Source: Calycina herbarum
Lineage: Eukaryota; Ascomycota; Leotiomycetes; Helotiales; Pezizellaceae
NCBI GenBank assembly: GCA_001414485.1
Contig: LLEY01000254.1
Span: 1 to 64,000, forward strand
Reading direction: 5' to 3'
DNA: 64,000 nt
Shown: positions 27,380 through 38,159 of the stretch, in pieces
Position numbering within the stretch: the first letter of the stretch is position 1
Layout: the number at the start of each line of letters is the position of its first letter
Notes under the pieces: model-generated
What the model saw: the letters and a program-made list of their open reading frames with translations, nothing else
The model's database searches: none
Told to the model about the DNA's origin: nothing
Position numbers and translations under genes: made by a program

Positions 27380-29740
27380 TTTTGGAGAGGCGTTTGGAAA
27401 CTTTTATATACCCAAGCGACAAAACGGCTGGTTGGATTTTTTGATGGGTTGGGTTCTCTGGCGTGCTATGGGGGCTGGGTAGATATAAATGGGTTATCTT
27501 GGTTGGAGGTTTGTTGAAAAGCAAGCATTGTACATTTTCTTGTACATTTATTGGGACCATGAGGGTTGGAGATATATAGGATTAATATACACTTTTTACT
27601 CCATTTTTCCCCCCCGGGTCCCGGGACTGTTATTCTGTGAGGAGCATTGGTTTTCTGCAGTCGGGGTGACGGAAGGCACAACCCAAAACGACAACAGCCC
27701 ATCATCATCGTTTTCCCTCATCCTTTCCTCGGCTCTTCCTTCCTCTAAGTTTTCTCGAAATCCTAGCTCACGATGGACAAGAAAAGTGGCAGTATACAGC
27801 TCTTGTTATTCTGCAAGATCTCTCTTTTTTTCCCTCACTCGTGCGAAAGCAAAGGATGGTTGGAGTCAGGTTGCATGCATGCATGGTAGGTTCTCGAGGA
27901 ATGCCTCGGTTACATATCATATAGATGAGGAAGATGAGGAAAATGAGGAACGAAAAAGAGTGCTTTATTTGCTTGTGAAATTTTGTATGCAATTTTTGGG
28001 GGGGGTTGTTCGTGAGTTTGCTGGATATCGGTGGGTTACTCGTGGCTAACGCGAGAGCTTACTCGCAAGTAACTGGCGGCTTACTCGCAACCAAAAGTCT
28101 CATGAGGAAGCCATATATTTGATAGTAACTCATTCTTATCTTGGGGGCCAATAAGAGCTCGAGTAAGCTATAGTGGTCTCGAATAATTCAAGATGTAGGT
28201 TAAACATTCTGGAGGCTTTAAGTCAATTACGTGTACTGGAATTCTTCACAAGAGCTAAGTCGCTCGTGACAGATGAAGAAGTCTTTACTGAGCTGTGTAT
28301 TGCGAATCCGAGTGGCTGGCTGTAGGTCGCTCCGTCCATTCTGTTTTCCAACTGGCCGGATCCTTAATGAGTAGTTCTCGAAAACCCTATGGTTCGCGCT
28401 CGCGATATGTTCATAGCTTTGAGAATTTGAGAGAATATGATAGAGCGAGCACTTGTTCTCGCAGGACGCTTACCCTGCGAATACGAGGGATCTCGAAGAG
28501 AAGAGTCACGGAACGCTGGCGAGTGTGCTCATAAATGAAAGCCTGCCTAGGTTGATTTCTTGGGGTCAAGACCTGGTGGGTAGGGTGAGCTCAACTCTTC
28601 CTCGCTTCTTCCCTTTCCTTCTCAACCCAAAAAATCCATGGCACAGAAACTCGACGCGAGCCTAACATTAAACTTCTTGTAAAGGCAAGAATGACCCAGA
28701 ACTCAGAGCCACAGGCCCGCGCGGCCACTTCTCTCTTTGTCACTTCCGTCGCGTATTCTTCCTCTCATCCGGCTCCTGCCATTCCAACTTTCAATTGTCC
28801 CACCCAAAATGGAGTAGTTCCGAGTAGAAACAACCCCCTCCTCTTCGGATCCATCGCGTGCTGGAGACCTCTCCAAGAAACAACTCTGTTGGACTGCGCG
28901 GAGGGCAAAAATGAGAAGGAAGAGCTGCGCGACTTGTCGCCCTCGTCACGATAAGGCGATGTGATCGTGGTGAAGAAGGAACCACCACCTCTTTGCCCAA
29001 GTCCTCGCGGCGAGGCCTTCGAGTGTAAGTCCATGATCAAAACGATATTTGGGGGATCATTCAGAGAGAGATCTCGAGACAGAAGATTACCCATGTACCA
29101 GTACACTCGAATTCTGGATGGCCGATCCTGTCACAAACCACCTCTGCCTAGTTCATTATTTTGCCTATCGACAAATCCATTGCAATAGCGTTAATTTGCA
29201 CTATCCCATCCTGGACTAGGTGAAGTTCCTCTCTGTCCCGTCGCTCACCATCTCCAACTTGTTAGTTTTAATCCTCCCAGGTTTCTTATCCTTTCGTACG
29301 CTGAGCAATGGCATGAACGCTTTTACATCTTGTTTCCCTTCACTTATTTCTATAGACACACTTCAGCGACTCCAAAAGAGGTCTTGAAAATATTTTTTAA
29401 AAACAAACCTCGAAAGATATATCAGCGCATTCAATACTCAACTTATTTCTCCTTGTTTGTTACGTTGTGGCTTTATTCCATTATTTGTGGCTCCCAGGTA
29501 TGCATTTGTTCCTGTCACGTTGTATGACTGCAGTGCAGTGCACTGTATTGCGCTGTCAAGTGCCCTGAAGGCTGACCTAGTTGGCCTCTGAGCCCTGGAC
29601 TATAGTGGTGATCAACTGAAATACAGGGCTTGCACCCCACCTCGGCTTCATTACAGGGTAATACTCGTACCGCCCCGTAGTCTCCATACTTTTGATTATC
29701 AAGGAAAATTTTCCTACTTTGGAGGCCAAAAAAGAGAGTA

Positions 29741-29832
29741 CGAGTAAGCTGTGAATTGTTGAGTAAGTTACAAAATGCGAGTAAACTGTCAATCGTCGAG
29801 TAAGCCAACAGATATTGAGTAATCCAAGCATC
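29741..29832. repeat. Degenerate 19-bp tandem repeat with GAGTAAG core
   Basis: Five successive units of 18-19 bp each begin (C/T)GAGTAA(G/A/T): at about 29741, 29760, 29778, 29797 and 29816. Another GAGTAAGCC follows near 29854. The complement (CTTACTCG) recurs near 28057 and 28079. Confidence 0.7.
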
Positions 29833-30853
29833 ACGTCTGAGGGCCAAAAAGAACGAGTAAGCCAAACATTCTCCAGTGAGCCATTCTGGGTCAAAGCCCG
29901 CCCCTCTGAAAAAGGATAGATTACACAAAAAAGTCGGAAAGGACTAAATCGCAAAGTGTCACTTTTAATAGGCATGAAATAGACTCGTTTCAAAGTTACT
30001 TTCTCTCTTTCTCTATCCTACGCCATTTAATCCTTAATAATAGGCCCAGGGATAGCTGGCATCACGTGTCTTCGTGGCAGTACAGCTGGCTCTTCGCATG
30101 TACGCGCACTTACTGTCGCATCCTCACTGTCACATTGCTTCCTAATTATCGTTGCCGTTTCTAAATAATAAGAGGGGGGGGGGGGAAGAGGGGGTTGGGA
30201 GGCAGAACGACCTGGTGGGACAGTATGGGCTAGGAAAATCTTTCCCCCGAAATGTTTGCTTGCCTTTTCTCTCCCTCTCATAATTTTTCATTTACAATGT
30301 CTCTCAGGGGCCTTGGTTAGTAATTGTCTAGTTCAACCCTAGCTATGAATACTAACCATACTTGACTTTTGCGATTTGCGATTTAGTCAATCCGACTTGT
30401 TGGTGCGATTAGGACGCCGTATCGCCCTCGATATTTGGAAATTCATGATGCAGAACTTCAACTGAAAAGCAAGCGATTGAGGTTTGGAGAAGATCAACAT
30501 CATGAAAACGTCAATTGAGTATGATTAATGAGTTCCAATTTTCTCTTTTAAGAACGAATCAATTCTCTTCTGAAGGTATGAATTTACACTCTCTTTGTCC
30601 CGTCTCATCAACTTAACATCACACCACCTTTTCGGGAGGCGCCCAACCACGTGCCATCCTCCCCCTCATCACCTTAGGGTCATGCCATTTACTTGCCTTG
30701 GCTTCTATCTTGTGGGATATTTAAGATCGCGTATTACCACATTCCCTGCCTTTCAATTTGAACAAATACATTTTACTCTTTTAAATAGTTGTTAATTCAA
30801 TCTATTATTGCCGACTTACCACCAACCTCCCTTCCATTCAACTATACTTGGAG

Positions 30854-32129
30854 ATGCAAAAACTACAGACGATTCGTCCGCTTGCAAATAGATCTATCTT
30901 CTATTCAACAACAATCCAGCGAACAGCCTACTCCACAATGAAGGCACTCGTCTACAAATCCATCGGAGAATACAAATTGGAAACTCGTCCGAAACCTGCC
31001 ATTTCTCAGCCAACAGATGCAATTATCAAGCTTTCCAAAACTACAATATGTGGAACAGACCTACATATTGGAAAAGGAGATGTTGCAACCTGTAAACCGG
31101 GAACAATTCTTGGTCACGAGGGAGTAGGAATTGTTGAAGAATTGGGAAACTCGGTCAAGGGATTTAAGACGGGAGATCATGTTTTGATATCTTGTATTTC
31201 TTCTTGTGCTACTTGTGAATATTGTCGAAGGGGGATGTATTCCCATTGCAAAACAGGTGGTGCGTATCCTCTCCATCTCTCGAGAAGAAGTGCAAAAGAC
31301 TGAGAACAACAGGCTGGATTCTCGGAAATACCATCGACGGCACCCAAGCAGAATACGTCCGCATCCCCCATGCAGACTCCTCACTCTACCCCATCCCCGG
31401 AGACGCAGATGAATCCGCCCTCGTAATGCTCTCCGACATCTTCCCAACCGGTCTCGAATGCGGGGTCTTAAATGGAAAGGTACAACCCGGAAGCACCGTC
31501 GTAATTGTCGGTGCAGGACCCGTAGGCCTCGCGGCAATGATAACTGCTCAACTGTACTCACCCTCTTTAATCCTTATGATCGATACAGATTGGAACCGTC
31601 TTAAAGTTGCAAAGTCCCTAGGTGCTCACCATATTATTGACTCGACGATTGAGAACCCTGAAGAAGTGGTGAAGGGACTTACTGATGGGAAGGGGTGTGA
31701 TACTGTTATTGAGGCTGTGGGGGTTCCTGCTACTTTTGACCTTTGTCAGAGGATTGTTGCTCCCGGGGGTGTACTTGCTAATGCGGGGGTTCATGGGACG
31801 AAGGCTGATTTGCATTTGGAGGATTTGTGGTCCAAGAATATTGGTATGTTGAAGGCTTTATTTGGGGGACGAAGGCTAATTTTGGTGTTACCAGCGATTA
31901 CTACTCGTTTGGTTGATACTGTTACAACTCCGATGCTTTTGAAGCTTGCTCTGTCGGGTAAAATCGATCCTTCGAAGTTGATCACTCACAGTACGTTCCT
32001 CCCAGATTTTCCTGGTCCGTGAAGCTAACGTTGGCTGTAGAATTTGCATTTTCGGATGCGGAGGAAGCATATTCCACTTTTGGGGCTGCTGCAAAGCACT
32101 CTGCGTTGAAAGTTCTCCTCGAATTTTGA
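30854..32129 (+). CDS. Zinc-dependent medium-chain alcohol dehydrogenase
   Basis: Three exons (30854-31259, 31313-31990, 32041-32129) give about 390 residues. Catalytic zinc ligands are visible as Cys66 (ICGTD) and His88-Glu89 (GHE). The four structural-zinc cysteines are 118, 121, 124 and 132 (SCATCEYC...HC). The Rossmann fold shows VVIVGAGPVGLAA. The protein oxidises or reduces alcohols/aldehydes with NAD(P)H; the closest types I recall are broad-specificity bacterial-like zinc ADHs. The first ATG adds an N-terminal stretch rich in Arg, Ser and Thr without acidic residues, which looks like a mitochondrial presequence; a second in-frame ATG (30938, Met29) would start at MKALVYKSIGEY, the usual family N-terminus. 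The gene may therefore make both mitochondrial and cytosolic forms. Substrate is unknown. Confidence 0.92.
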
Positions 32130-32999
32130 AGTTTCGGTGCCTCGTCAGCTTGGGGTGTACCATTTGATGTAGAATAAAGGCTTCCTGTCCAATTTAATCG
32201 CCTGTGTTTCAAAATCAATGAATCCAATAAGCTGAGTAAATTGCGCAATGAGGAACGAACTTTGCCAGTCTTTCGAAGAAGGTTGCAATTAACTATAAAG
32301 GCTTGTTTCGTATAATAAGCTTATGGGGGGATTTGCTTTGAGAAAGTCCAATGCGGATTGGAAAGCTGTTGTACGTCAGATTCATTTCATCCTTTTTTAC
32401 CCCTTTCTCCCGTTCAACTTGAACTTCTAACAGGTGACTGCGACTGAGCTTCGAACTGGCTTCAACCGTCCTCCTTGCCTAACTAGATACCTGGAGTAAC
32501 TGCAGAATTTGCATAGGTGGAGCTGCGAAACGAATTTATAGAAGTCTGTCCCACGACGCCAAACTTCGGTTAACAAAACATCGAACTACACAAATTTAAA
32601 GGGGTTTTTTGCGCCGCAAAGATTCGATACTGCAAAGCCGAGAATTTTCTCAGGTGACTAGTGAGGGAGTTTCCTCCAAGGTGTTGCCGAGGTTTATGAA
32701 ACTATGGTTGTGAGGAAGGTACGATGGAAGTCCCCTCGTCCCTCCACCGGCTGCGAGTCAACAACACTCCCGGACCATTCTCAACCCTCAACCAGCTTCC
32801 ATCATCTCAACCCACCATAATAATATGAAAAAACACACCAAACCATTCGTTGTCAGTGGTGTCATCATTGGCTATCTTGTTTTTTACTGCCTCTATCAAT
32901 ACTTCCAACGTTAAGAGCACAACACATTCGTTACCAAACCAATTCAAGACCAGCTCCATTCGTACTCTCTCCAACCTCAACGACACTCCAATACGAATC
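32130..32999. other. Intergenic, upstream of the 2EXR gene
   Basis: No independent gene. The last 175 bases contain a 29-codon upstream open frame (32825-32914) described separately. The rest shows nothing recognisable. Confidence 0.5.
32825..32914 (+). other. Upstream ORF, 29 codons, possible membrane peptide
   Basis: An ATG at 32825 opens a 29-codon frame ending in TAA at 32914, 85 bases before the main ATG at 33000 and in another frame. Its peptide is a basic start (MKKHTKPF) followed by a hydrophobic core (VVSGVIIGYLVFYCLYQYF). It could be a translated regulatory uORF, or this part could be 5' leader that is spliced differently. Confidence 0.3.
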
Positions 33000-35009
33000 A
33001 TGATGCCTCAAGCGCCCATGTTTTCCGAGCTCCCCAAGAGTCCTTCGCGTTCGCCCACTCCGCCAACAATCTTTGACGACTTAAATGGAGACAACTCTTC
33101 TTGGACCAGGGCAAGCACGCCCGATCCGCGTAAGAACTTCAGAGATTTACCGGAGAGTTTGCGTCGCAGAATATGGGAACTTCAAATAGAGCCAAGAGTG
33201 GTTGAAATGTATCCATGCCGCCTCAAGAAGACAAAGCTAGAGTTGTTCCAGGAAAGGATAATGGACCGGCCAGGAGAACTGCCTCAATACACATTCGAAA
33301 AAATTGGACCACTCGTGAGAGAACGATGTCATGCTTTACGACAGACATTCACGAAAGATAATTGCGAACCGGAACACTTGAAGGAGATTGAAGGGCTACA
33401 TAGCTTGGTCAACAAGGCGATCCAATTTCTGATGAACGCTGCGGACATGAATCCAAATCAACTTTTCGACCTACGGACCATTATTTCCACGTTTTTGAAA
33501 GTCAAAATTCCAATCGATTATGTGCCCTCTCTGCTTGGATGGACTACTTTGGAGCTTATCACTTTCCTCAGGTTGACATTTACTGAGGAACAGCTGGAGA
33601 GCTTCCCGTTCAAGTACCAGGGTAGCGGTGAAGTTGGAATCTCGGAGCAAGAGTTTGAGCAACTCAATCAAAGTGTTTGGGCATTCAAAACAGATTCCCC
33701 TATCCCTAATGTTCTGTTAGTCTGCCGGGAATCCTATGACATCGCAATGCGGTACTACGACAGAACATTCAAGCCATACCAAACCGCCCCAGGGACATAC
33801 TTTGCTTTCCAGAAAGATACTCTACTTTTCAGGTCGGACAAACTTGACGAAGGCCCTTACCCTGAATGGGTTTATGACCAAGCCTGGCCCCAAGCATATG
33901 GTCATTTCGAACGAACACTTCGGGCATGTCACGACTACGAGAATCTTGCAATGCGATTGGAAAACGTGTCTGTTGTTATGCATCCAGCTCTCAAGACCCT
34001 CTATCACGGCTATTGTAATACCTTATGTCTTGGGAAAGTCCATGAAATGTTCATGAGTCTCAAAAAATGCACTTTACTACACGCTCAATTCACCAAAACC
34101 GACGATGGTTCTCAGGAGAGCATCTTCCTACCACTTCTCGATTGCGAGCAAGCCTGGAAATCTTACAACAACCTTACACCAACACGCTGGCAGTTCACGC
34201 GAAAGCCCGACTTCGAAGTATACACTACACCGCACGACTTCCCGCAAGAATTCGAAGTGCTGGAAAACGAAGATGACGGCATTGTAGCTGCAGTTTGGAA
34301 TGAAAAGAAGGATCCAGGTCTCTTCCGTCTTTTCAGGTTCTTCGATGATATTGATGCTACGAGGAAAATTGGGGCTCGCTGTCAGAAAGTGATATTACAT
34401 ACCAAATGGCAGGCAGAACAGAAGGCAAAGAAGTGTGGGATTTTGAATCCCGCTCTACCTGTTGTGGTTAAGCCTGAGCACATGTCGACTCCTAAGATCG
34501 TTTTGCATACTAAATGGAAGGCAGAGCAAAGGGTCGAGAAGTGCCTGGCTACTTCTGGGCCCGCATCTGGAGCATCGAGCACCAATCCACCTGTTACTCT
34601 CGAGGCTGAGAGCGTGTCAACTCCTAAGATTGTTTTGAACACCAAATGGAAGGCCGAACAAATGGCTGAAGAGTGCTTATCCAAGTCTGGGTCCGGACCC
34701 GGAACTTCGAGCTCTGATGTTGTTGGATTTGAGAGCATGTCCACTCCTAAGATCGTTTTGAATACTAAATGGAAGGCCGAGCAGAAGGTGAAGGAGTGTC
34801 TGGCTAAATCCAGGTTTCGGGCTTCAATCCCTCATCGACCTGCTGCTGTTAAGGCTAAGAGTTTGCCGAGAATTTTGAAGCCTGGGAATCATGGTTCTTC
34901 TGCTCGTTCCCGTTCTTGTGGTGAGGCGAGGGTGTCGGAAAAGTCGAAGAGGTCGAAAGTGTGTATTAGTTCTATTGAGGGTGATGTTGAGATGGGGAGT
35001 GTTTGTTAG
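33000..35009 (+). CDS. 2EXR-domain protein with C-terminal four-copy repeat
   Basis: Single open frame of 669 residues from the first in-frame ATG (33000, immediately followed by a second ATG). The first part of the 2EXR domain is at about residues 44-62 (FRDLPESLRRRIWELQIEP), and its second half at about 235-275 (PNVLLVCRESYDIAMRYY, then TYFAFQKDTLLF). 2EXR proteins are a large fungal family, very expanded in Leotiomycetes, with no established molecular function. The C-terminus carries four copies of a segment with core KIVLxTKWKAEQ followed by a Cys-ending helix (DNA about 34386-34812), separated by Ser/Pro-rich linkers, and ends in a basic Arg/Ser tail. I saw no signal peptide or membrane segment. 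Frame conservation across the repeats argues for a real protein. Confidence 0.85.
   Translation: MMPQAPMFSELPKSPSRSPTPPTIFDDLNGDNSSWTRASTPDPRKNFRDLPESLRRRIWELQIEPRVVEMYPCRLKKTKLELFQERIMDRPGELPQYTFEKIGPLVRERCHALRQTFTKDNCEPEHLKEIEGLHSLVNKAIQFLMNAADMNPNQLFDLRTIISTFLKVKIPIDYVPSLLGWTTLELITFLRLTFTEEQLESFPFKYQGSGEVGISEQEFEQLNQSVWAFKTDSPIPNVLLVCRESYDIAMRYYDRTFKPYQTAPGTYFAFQKDTLLFRSDKLDEGPYPEWVYDQAWPQAYGHFERTLRACHDYENLAMRLENVSVVMHPALKTLYHGYCNTLCLGKVHEMFMSLKKCTLLHAQFTKTDDGSQESIFLPLLDCEQAWKSYNNLTPTRWQFTRKPDFEVYTTPHDFPQEFEVLENEDDGIVAAVWNEKKDPGLFRLFRFFDDIDATRKIGARCQKVILHTKWQAEQKAKKCGILNPALPVVVKPEHMSTPKIVLHTKWKAEQRVEKCLATSGPASGASSTNPPVTLEAESVSTPKIVLNTKWKAEQMAEECLSKSGSGPGTSSSDVVGFESMSTPKIVLNTKWKAEQKVKECLAKSRFRASIPHRPAAVKAKSLPRILKPGNHGSSARSRSCGEARVSEKSKRSKVCISSIEGDVEMGSVC
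34386..34812 (+). repeat. Four in-frame repeats inside the 2EXR gene
   Basis: Copies begin at about 34386, 34494, 34625 and 34748, each encoding (K)(I/V)(V/I)L(H/N)TKW(K/Q)AEQ and then x-x-x-K/E-E/K-C. From copy two on, each is preceded by (M/V)STP. Copies two to four share nearly identical DNA over about 40 bases, pointing to recent duplication. Confidence 0.85.
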
Positions 35010-36255
35010 CGAGCGTGTTTGGTTTAGAGGTGTTCTGGGGAGGAGTTTGTTTACTTTTATGTAGGCTTTAGCGAGAATAAAATTTTGGGTTTCCTTTTCT
35101 TGGATTCCGTGACTTGGTCGTTGATTTTCTGAACTTACAATGGCGAGGGTCATGTCTGTTTGGGCTAACTAACTCTCTTTCTGGAGGGAGGGGGGAGGCG
35201 ATGTCGGGGTCATCTAGAATGGTTTGGATTGTTGTTATCTTGCTTACTCGGGTGCTGAATTTATCTGGGAGAACAAGCAGATTGTATTGATGGTGCTGGG
35301 AAATAGCAGTATATGAAGTCTAGATTCAAGAGGGAGTCCATACGTTGATGAAGTTGAGAGTGGATAAGAAAGAGCAGGCGGAATATACTAGGTAAGAGCG
35401 AGATGTTAGTTTTTGTTTGTGACTGGTAAGAGGAGAGAAGGAAAAACCCAGAATTGAAGAATCGGTTGAATAAATGCATAAAAGAAAACCTGTCGAGAGG
35501 TGTTGTATTCGTCGATCGATTGCTCCGTTATAGGAAGCGGACCCTTTTCTCTCATTTTTATCCTCTCAGTTATTGATAGAATATCATGTGGGAGTGCACA
35601 AAAAGACCTTTGGTGTATTGGGGGAAAGAAAGTGCCTTTGAGTGGTAAGGTCAAGATTATGCGTTTCTGGACTTGGGTGATATCTTGGGTTCTTTTGGAA
35701 TATATTCGGGCATTTCCATCGCTCTTTTTCCCTGTTTGCACTTTTGGTATTAGACTAAGTTTCGCATTGTATGTTGATGAGGAATCAAAAAAATTTATTA
35801 AAAAAAGTCAATTCCTAGTAGGTATCCTTAAGTCCTGCTTAAGCGTTCATTTTAATCTTGCGATTCGATTCCCCGCGTATTAACAAATTGATCCCTAATC
35901 CCAAGTCCTGCTAAGGTGCTTCATTTCCTAATTCAGATCCCCCACACAATAGCGCTTAGGTGTCCATATTCCAAGTACAATTTTGTAACGAAACCAGCCC
36001 TGCTTGGGTCTCACACACCCTATCCTGACCCAAAGTTCCCACATTTCAAGAAAACCGACCCCTATTTTTAATCCCAAGCCCTGCTTAGGTTTCTCTGTTC
36101 AGCTCCAACTAGCTTTCCAACGTAACAATTTGAAACTAGCCCCTAGTTTTGATGATTTGGCCTGTAACTTGGAGCAGATTGCCTCCAGTGTTCCCACGTT
36201 TCCTTTTCTCGCGTTTCTGCTTCGTGGTCTTCGTGAAACTTATAGAGATATTTCT
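35010..36255. other. Intergenic; right half is a degenerate repeat array
   Basis: 35010-35800 shows nothing I recognise. From about 35820 the sequence becomes an array of degenerate repeats (see the repeat entries) lying downstream of the broken cysteine-rich ORF on the minus strand. Confidence 0.5.
35830..36100 (-). repeat. Degenerate ~75-bp repeat array, unit A
   Basis: Recurring core AAGTCCTGCTTAGG(T) followed by (G)TTCATTT or GTCCAT. Copies start at about 35830, 35903, 35997 and 36074, with a partial one near 35955. Between cores the sequence repeats a GA(C/A)CCCTATTTTTAATCCC motif. The array lies just downstream (minus-strand sense) of the broken ORF at 36256-36558. Confidence 0.65.
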
Positions 36256-36558
36256 CTATTGGTACCACTCGACAAGGTGGGTTGGTGGCTTGGTCTGAAG
36301 TGTTGGCCGCTGTTGCGGAACAAACCGATGTTGGCAATATAGATTCCTGCAAAATCCGTGGCTCCCAAATCTCTCAGTTAGAGTCAGGCAGGCGTGGCAC
36401 TGCCAGTAGGGAATCGCTAAACTGTCAAAATATTCTTCTGGCGTATGAATTCCTTGGTTTCGGTTTTTGCAGTAATCCTTTAGGCAACTTCTCGAATTTC
36501 GCGATTATTTTTGGCATGAGTGGCACCAGAAGATATAACCTTCATTTTGAGTTGCCAT
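36256..36558 (-). pseudogene. Broken copy of the small cysteine-rich gene (unit A)
   Basis: On the minus strand an ATG at 36558 starts MATQNEGYIFWCHSCQK and meets TAA at 36505-36507 after 17 codons; the same frame then stays open to TAG at 36256. The read-through keeps cysteine pairs in the family's order: CHSC, CLKDYC, CHAC, then FCRNLYC. It lies where the intact units carry their ORF, about 83 bases after the shared ATTTGTGCT motif. It could be a pseudogene, or an undetected intron might bypass the stop, although no good GT donor precedes it. Confidence 0.45.
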
Positions 36559-36640
36559 CTTTGCTTTTTGCTTTTTGCAGAAAGCTGATGAGTTCAATTT
36601 TTTGCTGTACGTTTTGCTAGAAAGACTGACTTGTATAAAT

Positions 36641-36801
36641 ATTTGTGCTGTGTAGAGCTAGGTTTCTTTGAGCCTGCCGGTGGAGTGAGTTAGTGTGTGG
36701 AGGTATGTGTTGCTGAGTTTAAGTGCCCATGGGGAAGTAAATGGTCTTTTTATAGAAGCTTCGTAATATGTATGATTCAGTAACTCGTAAATGATATCAT
36801 A
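36641..36801 (-). promoter_or_regulatory. Promoter of cysteine-rich unit A
   Basis: Reading the minus strand toward the ORF: a TGATATCATAG box (about 36791-36801), a TATA box (TATAAAAAG, about 36746-36754) and the shared ATTTGTGCT motif as read on the plus strand (36641-36649). The same elements occur in the same order in unit B, and the last two in unit C. Confidence 0.5.
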
Positions 36802-37139
36802 GTTAAAGTAACAATCACATCACTTTTGGATTTCAAGAAATCGAACTGTGGAAGGTTAATCACTGCAATTGCTAGATCTTAGTAACTTAGAATAGAGTGA
36901 CGTAAGAATCTACTCGTGTACTGTCCTCACCTCATTTCTCATACTATATAAAAATATTGAATGCCATACTTTGAATTAATGGCAAAGCCGTTTGCGGCTT
37001 TTCTATCAACAACTCCGCTTTCTATGTTACTATCCTCTTACTGTGTTACCGCCAATTTAACTTCTGCTCTCCGTTTCAATGCATAGCGCACTAAACAAGG
37101 TAATAAATACAACAAGTAAGCTACCAAGCATAAAATCTT
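36802..37139. other. Spacer between cysteine-rich units A and B
   Basis: I see no gene. The stretch includes the distal promoter of unit A and the far end of the unit B repeat array. AT-rich. Confidence 0.5.
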
Positions 37140-37170
37140 CTACAAGGAAGTCAATTCCTGTCAATTACCA

Positions 37171-37418
37171 TAAGCCCTGCTCAAGTGTTCATAATCATGT
37201 CCAAATTGAAGTTTGCCCCTACTACTGTCTCCATTTTCATGCCCAACCAATCCCAATAAACTCCCAACGCCTTTTAAGATACACTTCCAATTTTTGACCT
37301 TAAGTCCTGCTTAGTGTCCAATTTCATGCCCAACGAATTACAAACCAAAAACCCCACACACCTTTGATATCCACTCCAATATTTGACTTGGAATCCGGCT
37401 CAGGTGTCCATTTTCCTG
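37171..37418 (-). repeat. Degenerate ~85-bp repeat array, unit B
   Basis: Copies of the core start at about 37171 (AAGCCCTGCTCAAGTGTTC), 37302 (AAGTCCTGCTTAGTGTCC) and 37391 (GAATCCGGCTCAGGTGTCC), each followed by a variant of ATTTTCATGCCCAA. The array ends where the ORF of unit B ends (37419). Confidence 0.65.
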
Positions 37419-37790
37419 TCAGACCCTCCCTGACCCAAAGTCCTCACCCGCTTCTTTCAATAGCTGAGGAGTTCCACACCACTCAAAGGAAGGCTTCAAA
37501 TCTCCAAAGTGTCTTTTTATTGGCTTCACAGTATAATGGGGACATGGGTAATGTTGACAACCAGCGTGGCATCTTCGGATACCATAATACATGATGGGTT
37601 CACAATGCCACCAGCAGCATACGTGGAAGCGATATGTTATGACGCACTTTTCGCATGGCTGACCATACGAAGGCGGACCCTTGTGTTTACAGCCAAAGAC
37701 TGCATTTTTAACGTCTTTGGGATGAACGTAGCATGTACAACACTCGAAAAAGATAGCCTCTGGTGTTTTTTCGGACTGCTGCTGAAACAT
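37419..37790 (-). CDS. Small cysteine-rich protein (unit B), unknown family
   Basis: An uninterrupted frame of 123 residues from ATG at 37790, preceded by a TATA box about 130 bases upstream. It contains 12 cysteines in a patterned order: FFECCTC, then GCKH, then PCEKC, then FHVCCWWHC, then RRCHAGCQHYPC. Histidines lie next to several of the cysteines. The order parallels the 85-residue neighbour at 38420-38677, so the two are paralogues. Paired CxxC/CC-x-C motifs suggest metal (zinc) binding. There is no signal peptide, so a secreted effector is less likely. I do not recognise the family. The ~50 residues after the last cysteine are unlike unit C. Confidence 0.6.
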   Translation of the reverse strand: MFQQQSEKTPEAIFFECCTCYVHPKDVKNAVFGCKHKGPPSYGQPCEKCVITYRFHVCCWWHCEPIMYYGIRRCHAGCQHYPCPHYTVKPIKRHFGDLKPSFEWCGTPQLLKEAGEDFGSGRV

Positions 37791-37889
37791 TTTTTTGGTT
37801 GTTTGTCGGGTGTTTTTGTTGGGTGTTTTCGTTTAGAAGTGAGGATTATAGTTGTTGAGAGTTTCAGAAACAATTGAAGGAGTTGAGAG

Positions 37890-37987
37890 ATTTGTGCTAA
37901 TTGAGAGGAAGTAGGAAGTCTTTTTATAAACTGTGTGTAGTATCTATTCGGTAAGTAGAGATATTATCAATACACATGATATCATAG
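37890..37987 (-). promoter_or_regulatory. Promoter of cysteine-rich unit B
   Basis: The plus strand shows ATTTGTGCT (37890-37898, 100 bases upstream of the ATG), the complement of a TATAAAAA box (37921-37928), and TGATATCATAG (37977-37987). These match unit A in order and spacing, so at least these parts of the promoter were duplicated with the gene. Confidence 0.5.
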
Positions 37988-38159
37988 CTGATACAATAAT
38001 CACAGCTCTCTCTGATTTCAAGAATCAACAATGTAGGGATTTAGTTACAATGCTTATTAACTCTTAATAACGCGCTTAGAGCTGATCAACACAAGATTCT
38101 ACTATTCTGCTCTGCGCATTTAATACACTCTATATAGTGTTTTCTCCTTAAAGTTTGGA

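Larger units (their letters stand above)
27092..30853. other. Gene-poor stretch between permease and alcohol dehydrogenase genes
   Basis: About 3.8 kb without a gene I can support. The longest frames (27489-28049, 29515-29993) show no domain. The region holds a long G run (27358-27379), a second G run near 30175-30185, clusters of GAGTAAG or its complement CTTACTC (28050-28170 and 29741-29860), and a CACGTG box near 30650 that belongs to the dehydrogenase promoter. Confidence 0.5.

Noticed and set aside
27489..28049. 186-codon open frame after the permease gene
   Set aside because: Low-complexity aromatic and Ser-rich sequence with no family resemblance, starting inside the permease 3' flank.
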